This document shows positions 30,123-32,711 of a stretch of 32,711 nucleotides of DNA, piece by piece. Within the stretch, counting starts at the first letter, position 1; every line of letters begins with the position of its first letter. Below the pieces are notes generated by a model. The model searched no databases. It saw only the letters and a program-made list of their open reading frames with translations, and was not told the DNA's origin. This DNA comes from JAUIGE01 sp045106685 (GTDB taxonomy: Bacteria; Bacteroidota; Bacteroidia; J057), in contig JBGCFB010000358.1 of assembly GCA_045106685.1 (NCBI GenBank), positions 1 to 32,711 of the forward strand, read 5' to 3'. A program made the translations under genes and the position numbers.

Positions 30123-30342
30123 CTTCTAATAATTCAAATTCTGCCAATACTTCCATTGACTCAGCGGCTACTATCGCTGACTCCCTTACTAATTGCTCTT
30201 CCAGTAACTTTCTTTTATGATGCTGATTGTAAAATGCCACAGCCTCATTAATATACTTATTACGGCTTGTTTTAAGATACCCTAACAGTGTTTCAGTATC
30301 GTGCAAGATTTTATCCTGGAGCTTTAATGATATACTTTTCAT
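30109..30342 (-). CDS. Ribbon-helix-helix-type antitoxin of the MazF pair
   Basis: 77 residues. MKSISLKLQDKILHDTETLLGYLKTSRNKYINEAVAFYNQ fits a ribbon-helix-helix (strand then two helices), the fold of CopG-like antitoxins that bind their own promoter. The acidic C-terminal tail (VLAEFELLEDGND) should wrap and neutralise MazF. It overlaps mazF by 14 bases. Autoregulation is expected from the family; a candidate promoter (TTTTTTG then TATATTTA, about 30361-30390 on the minus strand) lies just upstream. Confidence 0.82.
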   Translation of the reverse strand: MKSISLKLQDKILHDTETLLGYLKTSRNKYINEAVAFYNQHHKRKLLEEQLVRESAIVAAESMEVLAEFELLEDGND

Positions 30343-30403
30343 GTCGATATTTTCAGTAAATATACATCAATTTCACATATCAAAAAATAATATCACCCTC
30401 ACC

Positions 30404-30895
30404 CTACTCACAAGCCACCTTTTCCAATCTTTCGTTAAAGCCCAGGCTTTGAGGAGTTGCGCGGATACTGGCTTCATTCGTTTCGATTGAAATGATTACT
30501 TCTGCACTGTCCAATTTACCTTCCTGCGTGTAGGCATACATGCCTTTGATAAATTCGCCCTCCACGCGCCCCTTCAAAACGCCTTTGCGCTGGTCCTTTT
30601 CGGCGGGAAGCCAGTTGTAGGCGCCATTCACTACCTCACCCTTGATATTCAGAATAAGTTCAAGAACATCTTTCATTCCTGAATTGTCCTGATAGGGAAA
30701 TTCCTTTCGAAAACAGAACTGAACAGGCTTCACATTGGCTGGCATTTCCGTTGGTGCAGCCTGAGTTGTTTTGGCGGTTGAAGTTTGCTCTGTTGAAGAG
30801 GATTTTTCAGCATTTTCAGCAGCAGGAGTACACTGAGAAAAAAGGCCAATCATGGCGCTAAGCAAAGTAAGGATTCCGAGCGATTTGAGTGACAT
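30404..30895 (-). CDS. Lipoprotein of unknown function
   Basis: 163 residues. Signal MSLKSLGILTLLSAMIGLFSQC, with Cys22 as the lipid-attachment site. A Ser/Thr/Ala-rich linker (about 23-52) is followed by a compact beta-rich domain with repeated K-G-x-V/R strands (GEVVNGAYNWLPAEKDQRKGVLKGRVEGEFIKGMYAYTQEGK). The domain might bind a ligand or act as a scaffold; no family is recognised. It stands alone, downstream of the secreted protein gene on the same strand. Confidence 0.78.
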   Translation of the reverse strand: MSLKSLGILTLLSAMIGLFSQCTPAAENAEKSSSTEQTSTAKTTQAAPTEMPANVKPVQFCFRKEFPYQDNSGMKDVLELILNIKGEVVNGAYNWLPAEKDQRKGVLKGRVEGEFIKGMYAYTQEGKLDSAEVIISIETNEASIRATPQSLGFNERLEKVACE

Positions 30896-30985
30896 ATTGT
30901 GTGTGGAGATTTATGCTAAAAAGTGGCTCTAAATCTAGCTAAAACTGATTGATCATAAAAAAGGAGAAAATAAGCTTCTCAAAGT

Positions 30986-31993
30986 TTAGTGATTTTCAGT
31001 GATAATTAAGGTATCGGGTTTGGGCTTGTAACAAACATTAACACCGATATTGGGACCGTTCAAGGGAGTTAGGTCTGGCTTGGTGCTTTCGTAGTAATAG
31101 GAAAAAGTAATGCCTTCTCCTTTCTTATACTTGGGATAAAAAGGCTCCCACCAGTCTTGTGTATTCTGAAAAATGTGTCTTTTCGAAACATTGGCACTGA
31201 TATAATAGAAAGAACTATCGGTATCAAAAACCATCGCAGCATCTTGTCCGATGGGTCTAAAGCAAAACACTTCATCCAGACTTAACAGAATAGCAGGAGG
31301 AGTTTGGTTGCTCTTTTTATAAAAATGATAGCCTTCAGATTGCCAATAATAATTGAGGCTATTTTCCGCTAACGCATGCATCTTTTCAGCTCGGTAGCGC
31401 AGAAGGTTTTGTTGTACAGGATCGAGTTCTGAAGCGAGTATTTTGTTGATTATTTCAGGATTAATATTCATCGCTTCTGTAGCATATGGATGTCCTAAGA
31501 GAGGATATATTTCCTGATTGTCTTGGACAAAATCTTCATGATTAATTGCATATTTCAACAAAAGAAGTGCCTCTCTAATACCAAACGAACATGCTCCAAG
31601 CCTGATAGCGATGACGTCATTTTCATATATTGTTTTCAGTGGCTTTTTCTTAAAATTATTATGCTTATACCCTTTGTCAAAATTGATAAAATTGTAATCC
31701 TTATATCCTTTATCAAAATTGATCCTGTACCAAGACCGCCAGTATTTTGGGGCTTCAATAGAAGCAGTATAATCATGTTCAAAATCAAGAAAGATGGGCT
31801 TCGAATAACAGAGTATTTCCGCATATCGCTCTGCTAACTGCCCGATGATAAATGCTTTATTTATCTCCTCATAATGACCCCCCGTCAATATCCTCACCTT
31901 TACATTTCCAAAATCTTTTGTGATGGCAAAGTCTGTATGAGCGAAGCCAGTGCTGAGGGAGAAAAGGAGGGTTATGGTGAGGAAGGTTTTCAT
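30986..31993 (-). CDS. Secreted protein of unknown function with a tandem 12-residue duplication
   Basis: 335 residues with a signal peptide (MKTFLTITLLFSLSTGFA). The body contains a helical middle and a Tyr/Trp-rich C-terminal half (TQDWWEPFYPKYKKGEGITFSYYYE), but no family is recognised. Residues 91-114 are a tandem duplication, INFDKGYKDYNF then INFDKGYKHNNF, encoded at 31652-31723. It begins 10 bases after the TPR gene stop, so the two form an operon. A very weak hairpin and T run follow at about 30964-30980. Confidence 0.78.
   Translation of the reverse strand: MKTFLTITLLFSLSTGFAHTDFAITKDFGNVKVRILTGGHYEEINKAFIIGQLAERYAEILCYSKPIFLDFEHDYTASIEAPKYWRSWYRINFDKGYKDYNFINFDKGYKHNNFKKKPLKTIYENDVIAIRLGACSFGIREALLLLKYAINHEDFVQDNQEIYPLLGHPYATEAMNINPEIINKILASELDPVQQNLLRYRAEKMHALAENSLNYYWQSEGYHFYKKSNQTPPAILLSLDEVFCFRPIGQDAAMVFDTDSSFYYISANVSKRHIFQNTQDWWEPFYPKYKKGEGITFSYYYESTKPDLTPLNGPNIGVNVCYKPKPDTLIITENH
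31652..31723 (-). repeat. In-frame 36-bp tandem duplication
   Basis: Two 36-base units encode the 12-residue repeat of the secreted protein, differing at three residues. The unit length is a multiple of three, so the frame is kept. Confidence 0.8.
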
Positions 31994-32003
31994 AAAAATA
32001 TCC

Positions 32004-32711
32004 TCATAATGTCTTCAATAGCATTTCCACTTCACTTCCGTACTGCTGAGTAAAACCTAAGGACAAAGCCTTTTCTAAGTTTTTTTTCGCCTGATCTTTA
32101 TCTTGTATTTCTATAAAGTATAGAGCTCTATTTCGATAGGCATAAGCGTTTGTATCGTTCAAATACAACGAATAGTTAATATCCAGAATTGCGTTTTCAA
32201 GTTGCCCTAATTTCAGATACGCTTCGCCACGATTATTGAATGCGAAAGCGAAGGTTGGGTCCAATTCAATGGCACTTTCTAAAACAGGCAAGGCTTTTTC
32301 TGTTTCGCCTAGTCTAATCCGATAAAATCCGAGGTTATTCAAGATGTTCGCGTCTTTCGGCTCTGCCTCTAATGCCTCTTCCAACAGGCTGACACAAGTA
32401 TTGAATTCGCCCTGCAAACCATAATATAAGCCAGCTATCGACTTTGCTATTCCACCTAAATCGGGATCATCAAACAAAGGCTCAACAAGCTCTAAAGCTT
32501 CTTTTTCTTTCCCCGTTTCAATATTCATCGCAGCAAGGTTGACATGATATGCCTTCTCATCTGGCATCAAAGAAATAGCTTTTTTTGCGTTTTGATCAGC
32601 GAGTTGATATTCCTTAAGATTAAAATGGCAAAAGGCTTTACGCATAAATGCACTCGATAAAGTTGGAAGAAGCCGGATCATTTTATCATAGTAGCGAATT
32701 TCGCTTCTGAG
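32004..32711 (-). CDS. TPR-repeat protein, 5' truncated by window
   Basis: The frame is open to the right edge, so the start is outside; at least 235 residues are present, and an internal Met at 32681 is not taken as the start because the residues before it (SEIRYYDKMIRLLP) continue a TPR helix. About five TPR units are visible, for example AFMRKAFCHFNLKEYQLADQNAKKAISLMPDEKAYHVNLA and ILNNLGFYRIRLGETEKALPVLESAIELDPTFAFAFNNRGEAYLKLGQLENAILDINYSL, with the W/L-G-Y-A-P pattern. TPRs bind proteins. The gene is 10 bases upstream of the secreted protein gene on the same strand. Confidence 0.87.
   Translation of the reverse strand, partial: LRSEIRYYDKMIRLLPTLSSAFMRKAFCHFNLKEYQLADQNAKKAISLMPDEKAYHVNLAAMNIETGKEKEALELVEPLFDDPDLGGIAKSIAGLYYGLQGEFNTCVSLLEEALEAEPKDANILNNLGFYRIRLGETEKALPVLESAIELDPTFAFAFNNRGEAYLKLGQLENAILDINYSLYLNDTNAYAYRNRALYFIEIQDKDQAKKNLEKALSLGFTQQYGSEVEMLLKTL

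Overview
The window looks like chromosome of a Bacteroidota species. The evidence is two large secreted proteins with type IX secretion (T9SS) C-terminal sorting domains, a DUF1573 protein, BshC of bacillithiol synthesis, an rpmG-DUF4295 ribosomal cluster, and several -7 boxes of the Bacteroidota form TAnnTTTG. I cannot fix the genus; base composition is middling and both window edges cut through genes.

Layout. 1-3374: 3' part of a giant PKD-rich T9SS protein. 3544-5510: a tiny exported peptide gene with its own terminator, a lipoprotein and a DUF1573 protein. 5721-6093: tmRNA with an unusual tag, (A)GNTQFAMAA. 6170-8582: DUF6940-like, MerC-like and GNAT-like genes. 8831-10548: lpdA coupled to a DUF3817 membrane protein. 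10806-15332: a minus-strand run that reads NYN/cold-shock-like nuclease, DUF445 membrane protein, BshC, PspC protein, small conserved protein. 15466-16353: secreted SH3 protein. 16558-20027: LRR protein, metallopeptidase-like/VWA protein and MoxR-type ATPase, probably one unit. 20086-20261: a foldback MITE-like element. 20387-20779: rpmG and DUF4295 with a strong terminator. 21006-23297: a T9SS beta-helix protein. 23345-26589: recQ overlapping a GT-C-like membrane protein. 26658-29113: a small helical protein, a His-rich membrane protein and a GDPD phosphodiesterase. 29313-30342: RHH antitoxin, MazF toxin and HAD hydrolase. 30404-32711: a lipoprotein, a secreted protein and a TPR protein cut by the right edge.

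The most unusual signal is outside the genes. At ten intergenic loci the spacer is tiled by degenerate words with a seven-base period. Each locus has its own theme word, several loci hold two arms in inverted orientation, and most abut or overlap a stop codon. One locus, between the VWA and MoxR genes, is a near-perfect array of about 17 copies of TTTCAGG. Other spacers instead hold clustered palindromes (10524-10805), a 100-bp foldback (8702-8801), three tandem 17-bp palindromes (29174-29224) or the MITE-like element. The window thus has ordinary housekeeping genes set in densely structured spacers. The function or origin of the heptad arrays is unknown to me.
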